A stretch of DNA of 64,000 nt. It comes from CATQHD01 sp965243165 (GTDB lineage Bacteria > Actinomycetota > Acidimicrobiia > Spongiisociales > Spongiisociaceae). Below, piece after piece: positions 54,518-63,170 of the stretch. A program made the position numbers and the translations under genes. The stretch lies in the NCBI GenBank assembly GCA_965243165.1, contig OZ251535.1:2604001-2668000 (forward strand), written 5' to 3'. The stretch's first letter is position 1, and every line of letters starts with the position of its first letter. The notes below the pieces were generated by a model. It had not been told where the DNA came from. It saw only the letters and a list, made by a program, of their open reading frames with translations, and made no database searches.

Positions 54518-55152
54518 CCCTCCCCCTCCGCCGCATACACGATGCGGTCATGCAGCCGATGGCGCCTCCCCTGCCAGAACTCGAAGCGGTCGGGGCGCAC
54601 CGCCAAACCCCCCCAGGAGTCCGGCCTGGGCACCGGGCCCTCCCCGCATCCGGCCCGCAGCCGGTCGACCAGCTCCTCCAGCTCGGCGCGGCCGCGCAGC
54701 ACCCGGCTCTGCGGCGAGGCGGCGGCGGCGATCTGCGCCTCCCTGGGGCGCGAGGCGAAGTAGGCGTCGGACGCCGCCCCGTCCAGCTGCTCGACCCGCC
54801 CTTCGATCCGCACCTGCCGGTGCAGGCCCAGCCAGACGACGCACAGGGCCGCATGCGGGTTGGCCTCGAGCTCGGCGGCTTTGCGGCTCTCCAGGTTGGT
54901 GTAGAACACGAAGCCCTCGGGGCCGCACCCCTTCAGCAGCACCGCCCGGGCGGAAGGCCGGCCCCTCCGGTCGGCGGCGGCCAGCACCGCGGCGTCGGGC
55001 TGGGGTTCACCGGCTTCGACGGCTTCCTCCATCCACCGCCCGAACTGCCGGAACGGGTCGGGATCCACCGCCTCCTTCGAGAGCGGGCGGTCCTCACCGC
55101 CCCGCCGCGGCCCGGCCGGCTTTCGATCGATCCCGATGCGGCGCCTCCTCAT
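54490..55152 (-). CDS. pdxH: Pyridoxine 5'-phosphate oxidase family protein
   Basis: FMN enzyme of about 220 residues: DPFRQFGRWMEEAVEAGEPQ, ARAVLLKGCGPEGFVFYTNL, ESRKAAELEANPHAALCVVW, RQVRIEGRVEQLD, FASRPREAQIAAAASPQSRV and a C-terminal FEFWQGRRHRLHDRIVY, the PdxH signature. The start at 55152 is chosen for family length; no ribosome site is clear. Lies directly behind the tmRNA terminator. Confidence 0.9.
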   Translation of the reverse strand: MRRRRIGIDRKPAGPRRGGEDRPLSKEAVDPDPFRQFGRWMEEAVEAGEPQPDAAVLAAADRRGRPSARAVLLKGCGPEGFVFYTNLESRKAAELEANPHAALCVVWLGLHRQVRIEGRVEQLDGAASDAYFASRPREAQIAAAASPQSRVLRGRAELEELVDRLRAGCGEGPVPRPDSWGGLAVRPDRFEFWQGRRHRLHDRIVYAAEGEGWRIERLAP

Positions 55153-55159
55153 ACACAGA

Positions 55160-55184
55160 CGGCCGGGCCGCAATGGCCCGGCCG
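55160..55184 (-). terminator. Hairpin behind tmRNA
   Basis: A perfect 10-bp stem (CGGCCGGGCC / GGCCCGGCCG, plus strand) with a five-base loop lies seven bases past the tmRNA 3' end. It lacks a T run. Confidence 0.7.
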
Positions 55185-55190
55185 CACAGG

Positions 55191-55542
55191 TGGAGGCGCG
55201 GGGAATCGAACCCCGGTCCGTCGATCCTTCAGCGGCGGCGTCTCCGAGCGCAGCCGACGGCGAGCATTCGGGGGGCCGGACTCCATCGGCAAGCGGCCGG
55301 CCGCCCTATCCCGAATCAGTCTCGACCCGCCAGTCCGAGAACCCCGGCGGATCCATCCTGCTCAACGACGTCCGTCCCTCAGGGGCAGGAACCCTTCAGG
55401 CGGACGGGCTGTCTGTCTCAGGCAGCCAGTGCAAACTTTGGAGTGGCACTTATGGTTGTTCGCCAAATTTTTTACGAGGACTTCGGCGACCTCGGCTCGC
55501 TTCCGACACCTCAGACATCGACGTCGAAACCAGTTCGCCCCC
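55191..55542 (-). ncRNA. ssrA: Transfer-messenger RNA
   Basis: Rescues stalled ribosomes. The 5' end GGGGGCGAACTGGTTTCGAC and 3' end GGGGTTCGATTCCCCGCGCC are the tRNA-like halves; GGGGGCG pairs with CGCCTCC as the acceptor stem and A is the discriminator. The following bases are CCT, so the terminal CCA is not fully encoded. The tag reading frame ends GCACTGGCTGCCTGA (ALAA stop). A likely resume codon is GCC at ~55450, which gives a short tag ATPKFALAA; the exact resume point is uncertain. Confidence 0.93.
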
Positions 55543-55636
55543 ATAGGGACGCCCCCATCATACACCAACTCTGCGACAAGGAGGCAACCGCCTCCGAACC
55601 GCTCACGGTGGACGCGCCGTCTGCCCCGGCCAGGGG

Positions 55637-56446
55637 TCAGTGGGCGGTCCAGCCGCCGTCCACGGCCAGGACGGTTCCGGTTACGTAGCTGGAGGCGTCG
55701 GAGGCCAGGTAGAGGGCGGCGCCCTGGATCTCGTGGAGCTCGCCCCAGCGCTTCATGGCCACCTCTTGGTCGATGACCCGCACGGCGTGGGGGGTGTGCT
55801 GGAACGGAATGTTCATGTCGGTCAGGAACGGCCCGGGGGCGACGGCGTTGACGGTTATCCCGCGGCCCGCCCACTCCATGGCCAGCGCCCTGGTGAGCTG
55901 GATGAGAGCCCCCTTCGAGGCGGCGTAGGCAGTCCGGTCGGCCACCCCCACCAGGCCGAACGTCGAGGAGATGTTGATCACCCGGCCCCGGCCGGAGGCT
56001 TCGAGGTGCGGGCGGGCTTCCCGGCAGAGGGACCACGCCCCCGACGCGTTGACCGCCAAGGACCGATCGAAGTCCGCCCGCCCGATGTCCTCTATGGCGC
56101 CCCGGACGTTGATTCCGGCGTTGTTGACCAGGATGTCGAGGCCGCCCAGCTCGGAAACGGTCCGCTCGACCGCCGCCGCCGCGTCCCGCTCGCTGCTCAC
56201 GTCGCCGGCCAAGGCGACCGCCTTCCCGCCGGTTGCGCGGCCGATCCGCCCGGCGGATTCAGACAGAGCGGCGGCGTTGCGGCTCATCAGGGCCACCGAC
56301 GCCCCCGCCCAGGACAGCGCCTCGGCGATGACCGCCCCCAACCCCCGGGAAGCCCCGGTTACGAGGGCCGCCCGCCCGTCGAGCCGGAAGAGGTCGAGCG
56401 GGTTACCCGCCGTGGGCCTCCTCGTAGGTGGCGCCGCCGGCCTCAT
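55637..56446 (-). CDS. Short-chain dehydrogenase/reductase
   Basis: NAD(P)-dependent SDR of up to 269 residues. ALVTGASRGLGAVIAEALSW (TGxxxGxG), DILVNNAGINVRG, VINISSTFGLVG with the catalytic Ser, and TAYAASKGALIQL (YxxxK). The C-terminus has SDASSYVTGTVLAVDGGWTA. The substrate is unknown; the sequence resembles gluconate 5-dehydrogenase and 3-oxoacyl reductase types. It overlaps the end of the PPOX gene by 44 bases if the first ATG is used. Confidence 0.88.
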   Translation of the reverse strand: MRPAAPPTRRPTAGNPLDLFRLDGRAALVTGASRGLGAVIAEALSWAGASVALMSRNAAALSESAGRIGRATGGKAVALAGDVSSERDAAAAVERTVSELGGLDILVNNAGINVRGAIEDIGRADFDRSLAVNASGAWSLCREARPHLEASGRGRVINISSTFGLVGVADRTAYAASKGALIQLTRALAMEWAGRGITVNAVAPGPFLTDMNIPFQHTPHAVRVIDQEVAMKRWGELHEIQGAALYLASDASSYVTGTVLAVDGGWTAH

Positions 56447-56942
56447 CGACCCAGTAGCGCCGCGCCCAGCCGACCCCCTGCCAGCTCGTGATCTGGGTGG
56501 GCTCCACCTTGATGAGCCAACGCGGCTGCTGGATGGTCCCCGTCAGGTATTCGGGGCCGTTGGGGCCGAGGTAGCGGTACGACATCTCCTTGGCGATGTC
56601 CACCCACCTGCCCCCGACGTTGGGCTCCTCCGCGACCACCGCGTTGCCCTGCATGATGACCTTGGGGATCTCCATGCTCCTGCCCGACTCGTCGGGTTCG
56701 CTGTGGGGGGCGTCCACCACCAAGGACACCCGCGGGTCGTTCTTCATGTACTGGCACCACACCGCCCGCTGGCGGCCCACCAGCCACATGGCCTCTCCGT
56801 CCCACTGGTACCAGAGGGGGATGATGTAGGGGGCGCCGTCGGGCGTCAGACACGCCACCCGCGCCAGGTAGTTGCCGGCCAAGAACTCGTCCATCTCCGC
56901 GGTGTCCAAACCGCCCAGCTTCCCTCGAAAATCTTCGGCCAT
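56403..56942 (-). CDS. Pyridoxamine 5'-phosphate oxidase-fold protein (flavin/F420 split barrel)
   Basis: 179 residues from MAEDFRGKLGGLDTAEMDEF. FLAGNYLARVACLTPDGAPY, IIPLWYQWDGEAMWLVGRQR and DPRVSLVVDAP are typical of PPOX split-barrel proteins. The cofactor (FMN or F420) cannot be told. AAAGGAAGG precedes the ATG. It probably forms a transcription unit with the SDR. Confidence 0.8.
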   Translation of the reverse strand: MAEDFRGKLGGLDTAEMDEFLAGNYLARVACLTPDGAPYIIPLWYQWDGEAMWLVGRQRAVWCQYMKNDPRVSLVVDAPHSEPDESGRSMEIPKVIMQGNAVVAEEPNVGGRWVDIAKEMSYRYLGPNGPEYLTGTIQQPRWLIKVEPTQITSWQGVGWARRYWVDEAGGATYEEAHGG

Positions 56943-57060
56943 CGCCTTCCTTTCTGCTCGCTGCCGCTGCGCCCGCCTCCGCCCGCGGAGGCCGGCCCGC
57001 CCCATACTATCCGCGCCGGGCGGCGGCCGATCCGGTCAACGGCCGCCCCTCGCCTCTATA

Positions 57061-57268
57061 TCCCCGATAATTCACGCGAGCGGGGGCGGGCAGATGAAAT
57101 AAGCGCCCGTATCCTTTCTGACCTGGGTTGATAACGGTGAGACAACTGTCTGATCAGAACGTGAGGCTCACCATCGGGTGAACGCCGCCGCTTCGAGGTA
57201 TGGGATGCACAGGCTGATGAACCGGCGCGGGCGGCGGCCCGCCCCGCGGGGACATGAACAATCGGGGA
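57061..57268 (+). mobile_element. MITE-like element, copy 4
   Basis: A complete ~208-base element with inverted ends TCCCCGATAATTCACG and TGAACAATCGGGGA, flanked on both sides by TATA, a possible target-site duplication. Internal GAGACAACTGTCTGATCAGA holds a 10-base palindrome TCTGATCAGA. The right flank TATA plus AT creates a TATAAT box (57269-57274) ten bases before the GTG of the ABC transporter gene. Confidence 0.82.
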
Positions 57269-57283
57269 TATATAATGGGTCGC

Positions 57284-58351
57284 GTGTCCGACACCCCTCC
57301 CTCCGGCGGCCCCCGCTCCGACGAAACCAACGGTTTCGACGCCCTCTCCGTCCGGGATCTGGTGAAGACCTTCACCGTCGGCGGGGGCGTGTTCGGCGGC
57401 GGGAAGGGCGAGGTGTCGGCGGTGGCGGGCGTATCGTTCGACATCCGGTCGGGAACCACCCTCGGCCTGGTGGGCGAGTCGGGATGCGGCAAGTCCACCA
57501 CCGCCCGCAGCATCCTCCGCCTGATCGAACCCACCTCCGGGGAGGTGGTGCTCCGGCGCCCGTTGGAGGAGGGCGGGGTCGAAAGCATCGACGTGATCGC
57601 CGCCGACCGCCGCCGCCTGCGGGAGCTGCGCCGCCACATGCAGATCGTCTTCCAGGATCCGTTCGCCTCCCTCAACCCCCGCATGTCGGTGGGGGCGGCC
57701 ATCGGCGAGCTGCTGGACGTGCATACCGGCATGCCCCGCCGCGCCCGCAAGGAGGCGGTGGGGGGGCTGCTGCAGCTGGTGGGCATGAACCCCAACATCG
57801 CCGACCGCTACCCCCACGAGTTCTCGGGCGGGCAGCGCCAGCGGATCGGGGTGGCGCGGGCGCTGGCCCTCAACCCCGGTTTCCTGATCCTGGACGAGCC
57901 GGTTTCGGCCCTCGACGTCTCCATCCAGGCGCAGGTGTTGAACCTGTTGGAGGAGCTGCAGGACCGCCTCGGCCTCACCTATCTGTTCATCGCCCACGAC
58001 TTGGCGGTGGTGCGGCACATCTGCGACGACACCGCCGTCATGTACCTGGGGAAGATCGTGGAGCAGGCCGGCACCGACCGGCTGTTCGCCCAGCCCATGC
58101 ACCCCTACACGCACGCCCTGCTGTCGGCGGTGCCCACCCCCCGCCCCAAGATCCAGCGGCAGAGGTCCCGCATCCTGCTGGAAGGGGACGTGCCCAGCCC
58201 GATCGATCCGCCTTCGGGGTGCCGCTTCCACACCCGCTGCCCGGTCGGCAGGGGCAAAGAGATCTGCCGGACCGAAGAGCCCCCCTTGGAGGAGCGGGCG
58301 CCGGGGCATCTGGTGGCCTGCCACTTCGCCGAAGCCAAATCCATCATCTGA
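57284..58351 (+). CDS. Peptide ABC transporter ATP-binding protein (DppF/OppF-like)
   Basis: About 355 residues. Walker A GESGCGKST, Q-loop in IVFQDPFASLNPRMSVGAAI, signature EFSGGQRQRIGVARALALNP, Walker B LILDEPVSALDVSIQAQVLN, switch His in FIAHDLAVVRHICDD, and the C-terminal oligopeptide_ABC domain (GCRFHTRCPVGRGKEICRTE). The start is GTG 57284 behind a TATAAT box, probably leaderless; an ATG at 57254 inside the MITE end is possible but less likely. The other subunits are on the opposite strand at 61.2-64 kb. Confidence 0.9.
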   Translation: MSDTPPSGGPRSDETNGFDALSVRDLVKTFTVGGGVFGGGKGEVSAVAGVSFDIRSGTTLGLVGESGCGKSTTARSILRLIEPTSGEVVLRRPLEEGGVESIDVIAADRRRLRELRRHMQIVFQDPFASLNPRMSVGAAIGELLDVHTGMPRRARKEAVGGLLQLVGMNPNIADRYPHEFSGGQRQRIGVARALALNPGFLILDEPVSALDVSIQAQVLNLLEELQDRLGLTYLFIAHDLAVVRHICDDTAVMYLGKIVEQAGTDRLFAQPMHPYTHALLSAVPTPRPKIQRQRSRILLEGDVPSPIDPPSGCRFHTRCPVGRGKEICRTEEPPLEERAPGHLVACHFAEAKSII

Positions 58352-58366
58352 CCGGGCCGAGAACCG

Positions 58367-59539
58367 ATGCCGAGGCCGTCCCGAGCCGTCGAGTCCCTGC
58401 CCCGCTCCGGCATCCGCGAGATCATGGAGCTGGCCTGGTCGGCGGGGGGCGGCGTGATCCATCTGGAAGTGGGCGAACCCGACTTCCCCACCCCTCCCCA
58501 TGTGGTGGAGGCCGCCCACCGGGCCGCCGCCGCCGGTTTCACCCGTTACACGCCCAACGCCGGGATACCGGAGCTGCGGGAAGCGCTGTCCCTAAAGGTG
58601 CGGGAGCGCAACGGCATCGACGCCCCGCCCGACCGGATCGTGGTCACGCCGGGGGCGGTGGCGGGCATCTACAGCGCGTTGGCGGCGGCGGCGGACCCCG
58701 GCGCCGAGGTGCTGATCAGCGACCCCTGCTGGCCCAACTACCGGCTGATGATGGAACTGCTGGGCATCCGGCCGGTGCGGTTCCCCCTTTCGGCGGACGA
58801 CGGATTCGTCCCCAACCCCGCCCTGATCGAACCGCACATCACGGACCGCACGCAGGCGGTCCTGCTCAACTCTCCGGCCAACCCGACCGGCGCCTGCACT
58901 TCGCGCCGGGCTTGGTCGGAGCTGTTGGAGCTGGCCCGCTCCCATGACCTCTGGGTGCTGTCGGACGAGGTCTACGACGAGATCTGGTTCGACGAGCCTT
59001 CGGCGTCGGCCGGCCCTCTGGACCCGGACGAACGGGTGATTTCCTTCTTCAGCTTCTCCAAGACCTACGCCATGACCGGCTGGCGGGTGGGGTACATGGT
59101 TGCCCCGCCCGGCTTGACCGAGAGCGTTATAACCGCCCAGGAGCCGATCACCTCCTGCGTCAACGCCCCGGCGCAGAAGGCCGCCGCCGCCGCCGTCGCC
59201 GGCCCCCAGGACACCGTAGAAGAGATGCGCAGTTCCTACCGGGAGCGGAGAGACCTGGTGTGCGGTCTGCTGGAAGCGGAAGGCATCCCCTTCGTGCGGC
59301 CGTCCGGGGCGTTCTATCTGATGGCGGACGTGAGCGGCAGCGGGCTGGACGACCAGGCCTTCGCCCGCCGCCTCGTGCAGGAACGCGGGGTGGCGGTGGT
59401 GCCCGGCGCCGCCTTCGGCCCCGGCAGCGGCGCCTACGTCCGCATCTCCTTGGCCTCCGCCGCCGACCTCCTCCTCGAAGGAACAGCCCGGCTGGCCGAA
59501 GCCGTCAAAACCTGGGGCGCCGAACAGGAAAGCCGGTGA
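58367..59539 (+). CDS. PLP-dependent class I/II aminotransferase
   Basis: 390 residues, fold type I. EVGEPDFPTPPHVVEAAHRA, TPGAVAGIYSALAAAADPGA, NSPANPTGACTSR, LWVLSDEVYDEIWFD, the PLP lysine in SFSKTYAMTGWRVGYMVAPP and the C-terminal GAYVRISLA arginine. Similar to aspartate/alanine-type aminotransferases; the substrate is open. It starts 15 bases after the ABC gene, so the two are probably co-transcribed. Confidence 0.92.
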   Translation: MPRPSRAVESLPRSGIREIMELAWSAGGGVIHLEVGEPDFPTPPHVVEAAHRAAAAGFTRYTPNAGIPELREALSLKVRERNGIDAPPDRIVVTPGAVAGIYSALAAAADPGAEVLISDPCWPNYRLMMELLGIRPVRFPLSADDGFVPNPALIEPHITDRTQAVLLNSPANPTGACTSRRAWSELLELARSHDLWVLSDEVYDEIWFDEPSASAGPLDPDERVISFFSFSKTYAMTGWRVGYMVAPPGLTESVITAQEPITSCVNAPAQKAAAAAVAGPQDTVEEMRSSYRERRDLVCGLLEAEGIPFVRPSGAFYLMADVSGSGLDDQAFARRLVQERGVAVVPGAAFGPGSGAYVRISLASAADLLLEGTARLAEAVKTWGAEQESR

Positions 59540-59582
59540 TCAGCCCAACCTTGCCCGGCTGAACACCGCCGCGGACCCCTGC

Positions 59583-60458
59583 TCAGAAGGTGAACAGGGA
59601 GAGGGCGGTTCCCCCCCGGACGGCGGACCGCTCTTCGGGGGTGAGGCCGGGAAGGCGGCGGTCGACCAGGGAGAGCACCTCGCCGTATCCGGGGTTCTCC
59701 TTTATCCAGGGCCAGTCGGAGGCGTTGAGCATACGGCGGGCGCCGAAGGCGGCGTAGATCCGGTCCATCACCTCCGCCAGGTCGGGGTGGGGGTAGGGCG
59801 TCTGGGTGAAGGCGTACTGGCCCGAGGCGTGCACGTACAGGTGGTCGGGGTGGCGGGCGGCCAGCCGCTCGATCAGATCCAGGGAGCCGGGGGGCAGGGG
59901 GATGTCGAAACGGGGGCGCCGGTGTTCGTCAACGGCCAGCTCCATCCAGATGTCCGGGCAGAAACCCAGGTGGTTGAGCACCGTTTTCAGACCGGGGAGC
60001 AGCTTCATCGCCCCGTCGAGCAGGCGCACCTGGTCGGGGGAGCCGTAGAACCACACCTTCATGTCCAGTTCCCGCATGGCTTCCAATACGGGGAACACCT
60101 CCAGCGACTCGGGATCCTGGCCGGCCTCCCCCCCGAACCCGTAGAAGCGCAGGCCCTGTACACCGGCTTCTTCGGCCCGGCGGGCAACCTGGCCGGCGCC
60201 GTCGGCCGCCTCCGGGTCGTACACCCCCACCCCGGCGAAGCGCCCCGGATGGGCCGCCAGTATCTCTGCCAGGTAATGATCGTGGGGCGAGAGGGGAACC
60301 ACCACCGCATGGTCGACCCCCGCCCCGTCCATGGCCTCCAACAGCTCCTCGGCGGATTCCTCCCGCTCGGCGGGCGCCATCTCGTCGAACACGAGGCGGG
60401 GGTAGGCCCCGCTCCGGGCCTTGAAGAGATGCAGGTGGGCGTCTACTACTGCGGCCAT
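59583..60458 (-). CDS. Amidohydrolase-2 family (TIM-barrel) protein
   Basis: 291 residues. VVDAHLHLFKAR gives the first metal-site HxH, TVLNHLGFCPDIW and LYVHASGQYAF carry later histidines, and RRMLNASDWPW the final Asp. This is the layout of amidohydrolase_2 decarboxylases and lactonases. The substrate is unknown. It follows the alpha/beta-hydrolase gene by one base. Confidence 0.87.
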   Translation of the reverse strand: MAAVVDAHLHLFKARSGAYPRLVFDEMAPAEREESAEELLEAMDGAGVDHAVVVPLSPHDHYLAEILAAHPGRFAGVGVYDPEAADGAGQVARRAEEAGVQGLRFYGFGGEAGQDPESLEVFPVLEAMRELDMKVWFYGSPDQVRLLDGAMKLLPGLKTVLNHLGFCPDIWMELAVDEHRRPRFDIPLPPGSLDLIERLAARHPDHLYVHASGQYAFTQTPYPHPDLAEVMDRIYAAFGARRMLNASDWPWIKENPGYGEVLSLVDRRLPGLTPEERSAVRGGTALSLFTF

Positions 60459-60459
60459 G

Positions 60460-61209
60460 TCAGAGGGCCTCCTTCTCCGGGGGCTCCTCCCCCGGTTCGT
60501 TTCTGCTGCGCTCGGCGGCCGGCCTCTCGGCTCTCGCCGCTTCGATCTGCTCGGCGCGATCGGCGATCCAAGCCAGGTGATACCCGGTCAGGTAACGGCG
60601 CAGGAACATCACCATATGCTCGAACAAATGGGGCTCGGCGGCCAGGAGGGGCGGACCGGACAGGCCGGCGGCGCCGGTCACCTCCATCCGCTGGCCCTTC
60701 ATCCTCGGGTAGATGAAACCGGTCCAGCGGGCGCTCTCTTCGTGGAGGGCGCCCCTCAGCACCAGGCGCATGGCCGGGCGGGAGGCGCGCCAGTCGATCT
60801 TCTCAGCATCAGAGGCCGGCGGCAGCGGGGAGATCATGACCTGCACCGGGGCGCCGCACCGGCGGTCGAGGAACAGCATGGCTTCGGTGACCGAGCCGTA
60901 GGCCGCCAGCCCCACCGGACCGAACGAGGCGCACACCTGGCCCAGCGCCGCCGTCAGGTCCCTCCGGAGGGCGGCGGGCTCCGGCTCGCCGCCGGACAGG
61001 CCGTGGCCCCTCAGCTCCAGGCTGATCACCCGCAGCCCCAGGCGGGCCAGCCGGGCGGTGAGCGGACCCCACGCATCCAGATCGTCCCCGAAGTCGTGGA
61101 CGAACACCACCGCCGGCCCGTCCGCCGGCCATTCGTGGCCGCGCAGCACCAGCCCGTCCGGCAGCCGGACCGCCGCCGGGATCGGCCCCGCCGCCGCCCG
61201 CCCCCTCAT
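60460..61209 (-). CDS. Alpha/beta-hydrolase-fold protein, atypical nucleophile
   Basis: 249 residues from MRGRAAAGPIPAAVRLPDGL. PAVVFVHDFGDDLDAWGPLT (oxyanion HDFG in place of HGxG) and VISLELRGHGLSGGEPEP are typical. The nucleophile elbow reads GLAAYGSVTEAML instead of GxSxG, and no catalytic His-containing GHxxxxE segment is obvious, so it may be non-catalytic. The start overlaps the preceding ABC gene stop by one base (TGATG). Confidence 0.72.
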   Translation of the reverse strand: MRGRAAAGPIPAAVRLPDGLVLRGHEWPADGPAVVFVHDFGDDLDAWGPLTARLARLGLRVISLELRGHGLSGGEPEPAALRRDLTAALGQVCASFGPVGLAAYGSVTEAMLFLDRRCGAPVQVMISPLPPASDAEKIDWRASRPAMRLVLRGALHEESARWTGFIYPRMKGQRMEVTGAAGLSGPPLLAAEPHLFEHMVMFLRRYLTGYHLAWIADRAEQIEAARAERPAAERSRNEPGEEPPEKEAL

Positions 61210-62237
61210 CAGGGGGTGAAGGGCTGGGGGTTGAAGCAGCGGAAAGTCCGGCCAGCCGGATCGCCGGCCAACTCCGGGTGTTCGGCCCAGCACCGTTCGA
61301 CGGCGTGCGGGCAGCGGGGGGCGAAGCTGCATCCGGGCGGCATGAGCTGGGGGGGAGGAACCAGGCCGGGAATGGGATGCAGCCGCCCCCGCCCGGCCCC
61401 GACCTGCGGGAGGGCCCGCAGCAGGCCCTGGGTGTACGGATGCCGGGGATCCTCGAACAGCTCGTCCACCGGCGCCTCCTCCACGATCTCCCCGGCGTAC
61501 ATCACCGCCACCCGGTCGGCCACCGCCGCCACCACCGCCAGGTCATGGGTGATCAGCAGCATCGACATGTTCCGCCGGCGCTGCTCGTTGATGAGCTGGT
61601 CGAGGATCTGCGCCTGCACGGTCACATCGAGGGCGGTGGTCGGCTCGTCGGCGATCAGGATGTCGGGGTCCAGCACCAGGGCGAGGGCGATCATGACCCG
61701 CTGGCGCATGCCTCCCGACAGCTGGTGCGGGTAGGAGTCGAGCCGGGCGGCGGGATCGGGCAGCCCCACTTTGGAGAGCGCCTCCCCGGCCATCCGGCGC
61801 GCCTCCGATCGGCTCACACTGCGGTGGGCGCGCACCACCTCGGAGATCACCTCCCCCACCGTGAACACCGGATCCAGGGAGGTGAGAGGGTCCTGGAAGA
61901 TCATCGAGATGGAATCGGACCGGAGCCGCCGCATCCGGCGGCTACTCAGCGAGAGCAGGTCCTGCCCCGCATAGAGGATGTAACCGCCGCGCACCCGCAC
62001 CGGCGGGATGGGGAGGAGCCGCATGATCGAGAGGGCGGTGATGCTCTTGCCGCAGCCGCTCTCCCCCACCAGGCAGAGGATCTCGTTCGGGTGCAGGTCG
62101 AGCGACAGGCCCCTCACCACATCGAAGGTCTCCCCCCCGGCGGTCACGGAGGTGCGCAGACCGCGCAGCGCCAGCAGCGGCGCCCCGGCCGGGGCGGACC
62201 CGGCGGCCGCGGCGGGGGACGGGCGGGCGGCCGCCAC
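61209..62237 (-). CDS. Peptide ABC transporter ATP-binding protein (DppD/OppD-like)
   Basis: 342 residues from GTG 62237. Walker A GESGCGKS in LVGESGCGKSITALSIMRLL, SISMIFQDPLTSLDPVFTVG, signature HQLSGGMRQRVMIALALVLD, Walker B LIADEPTTALDVTVQAQILD, and C-terminal GCSFAPRCPHAVERCWAEHP. An Ala/Pro-rich N-terminal leader of ~25 residues precedes the domain. It follows the permease gene by five bases. Confidence 0.9.
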   Translation of the reverse strand: MAAARPSPAAAAGSAPAGAPLLALRGLRTSVTAGGETFDVVRGLSLDLHPNEILCLVGESGCGKSITALSIMRLLPIPPVRVRGGYILYAGQDLLSLSSRRMRRLRSDSISMIFQDPLTSLDPVFTVGEVISEVVRAHRSVSRSEARRMAGEALSKVGLPDPAARLDSYPHQLSGGMRQRVMIALALVLDPDILIADEPTTALDVTVQAQILDQLINEQRRRNMSMLLITHDLAVVAAVADRVAVMYAGEIVEEAPVDELFEDPRHPYTQGLLRALPQVGAGRGRLHPIPGLVPPPQLMPPGCSFAPRCPHAVERCWAEHPELAGDPAGRTFRCFNPQPFTP

Positions 62238-62242
62238 GCGGT

Positions 62243-63160
62243 TCAGGCCTTCCGCAGACGGGGGTTGACCGCCGTGTACCCCACGTCTGCTATCCAGTTG
62301 CTCAGCAGAACGACGGTCACCAGCACCAGCGAGAAGAACTGGGCGACGGGGTAGTCGCGCCGGAGCACCGCGTTGACCAGCACCTGGCCCAGGCCCGGCC
62401 ACGAGAATATGGTCTCCACGACCAAGGCGTACCCGACGATCTGGCCGATCCGCAGCCCCGCCAGTGAGACGATCGGCACCAGCGCGTTGCGGAAGACGTG
62501 CCGGCCGATGACCCTCAGCTCCGGCAGCCCCCCCGCCCGCAGGGTGCGCACGAAGTCCTGGTTGAGGTTCTCGAGCATGGCGGACCGGGTCATCCGCACG
62601 GTGAGCGCCATCCCCTCCATGGCCAGCACCGCCGCCGGCAGCACCAGATGACGGGGGCTGCAGCACCCGGCCGAGGGAAACCACCCCAGCACGGAGGCGA
62701 ACAACCAAATGACCAAGAGGGCCAGCCAGAAGTTCGGCACCGCCATCCCGGCCACGGAGAAGGTCATGATTCCCCCGTCGTACCAGGAGTTCCGCCGCAG
62801 GGAGGCCAGCATCCCCAGCGGGATCCCCACACCGAAGACCAGCGCGAAGGCGGCCGCCCCCAGCACCAGGCTGTTCCAACCGTGCTCGGTGATCATCGCC
62901 CCTATGTCGGCGTTGTTGGTGAGCGAGTTGCCGAGGTCCCCGCTCAGCACCCTCCCGATGTATCGAAAGTACTGCTCGTAGATCGGATCGTTGAGCCCCA
63001 GCTGATCGCGGAAGGCCTCCCGCTCGGCGGCGGTGGCCGAGGCCGGCAGCCGGGCGGCGGTGGCGTCCCCCCCGGACAGCCGGATGGCGTAGAACACGGC
63101 GATGGAGGACAGGATCAACACCACCAGCATGTAGACCGTCCGGGCCGCCAGGCGCTTCAT
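62243..63160 (-). CDS. Peptide ABC transporter permease (DppB/OppB-like)
   Basis: 305 residues with six helices. MKRLAARTVYMLVVLILSSI, RDQLGLNDPIYEQYFRYIGR and LSGDLGNSLTNNADIGAMIT are the standard DppB N-terminal marks; MTRSAMLENLNQDFVRTLRA carries the EAA-loop region. It follows the second permease by ten bases. Confidence 0.9.
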   Translation of the reverse strand: MKRLAARTVYMLVVLILSSIAVFYAIRLSGGDATAARLPASATAAEREAFRDQLGLNDPIYEQYFRYIGRVLSGDLGNSLTNNADIGAMITEHGWNSLVLGAAAFALVFGVGIPLGMLASLRRNSWYDGGIMTFSVAGMAVPNFWLALLVIWLFASVLGWFPSAGCCSPRHLVLPAAVLAMEGMALTVRMTRSAMLENLNQDFVRTLRAGGLPELRVIGRHVFRNALVPIVSLAGLRIGQIVGYALVVETIFSWPGLGQVLVNAVLRRDYPVAQFFSLVLVTVVLLSNWIADVGYTAVNPRLRKA

Positions 63161-63170
63161 GTCCGGCCCC

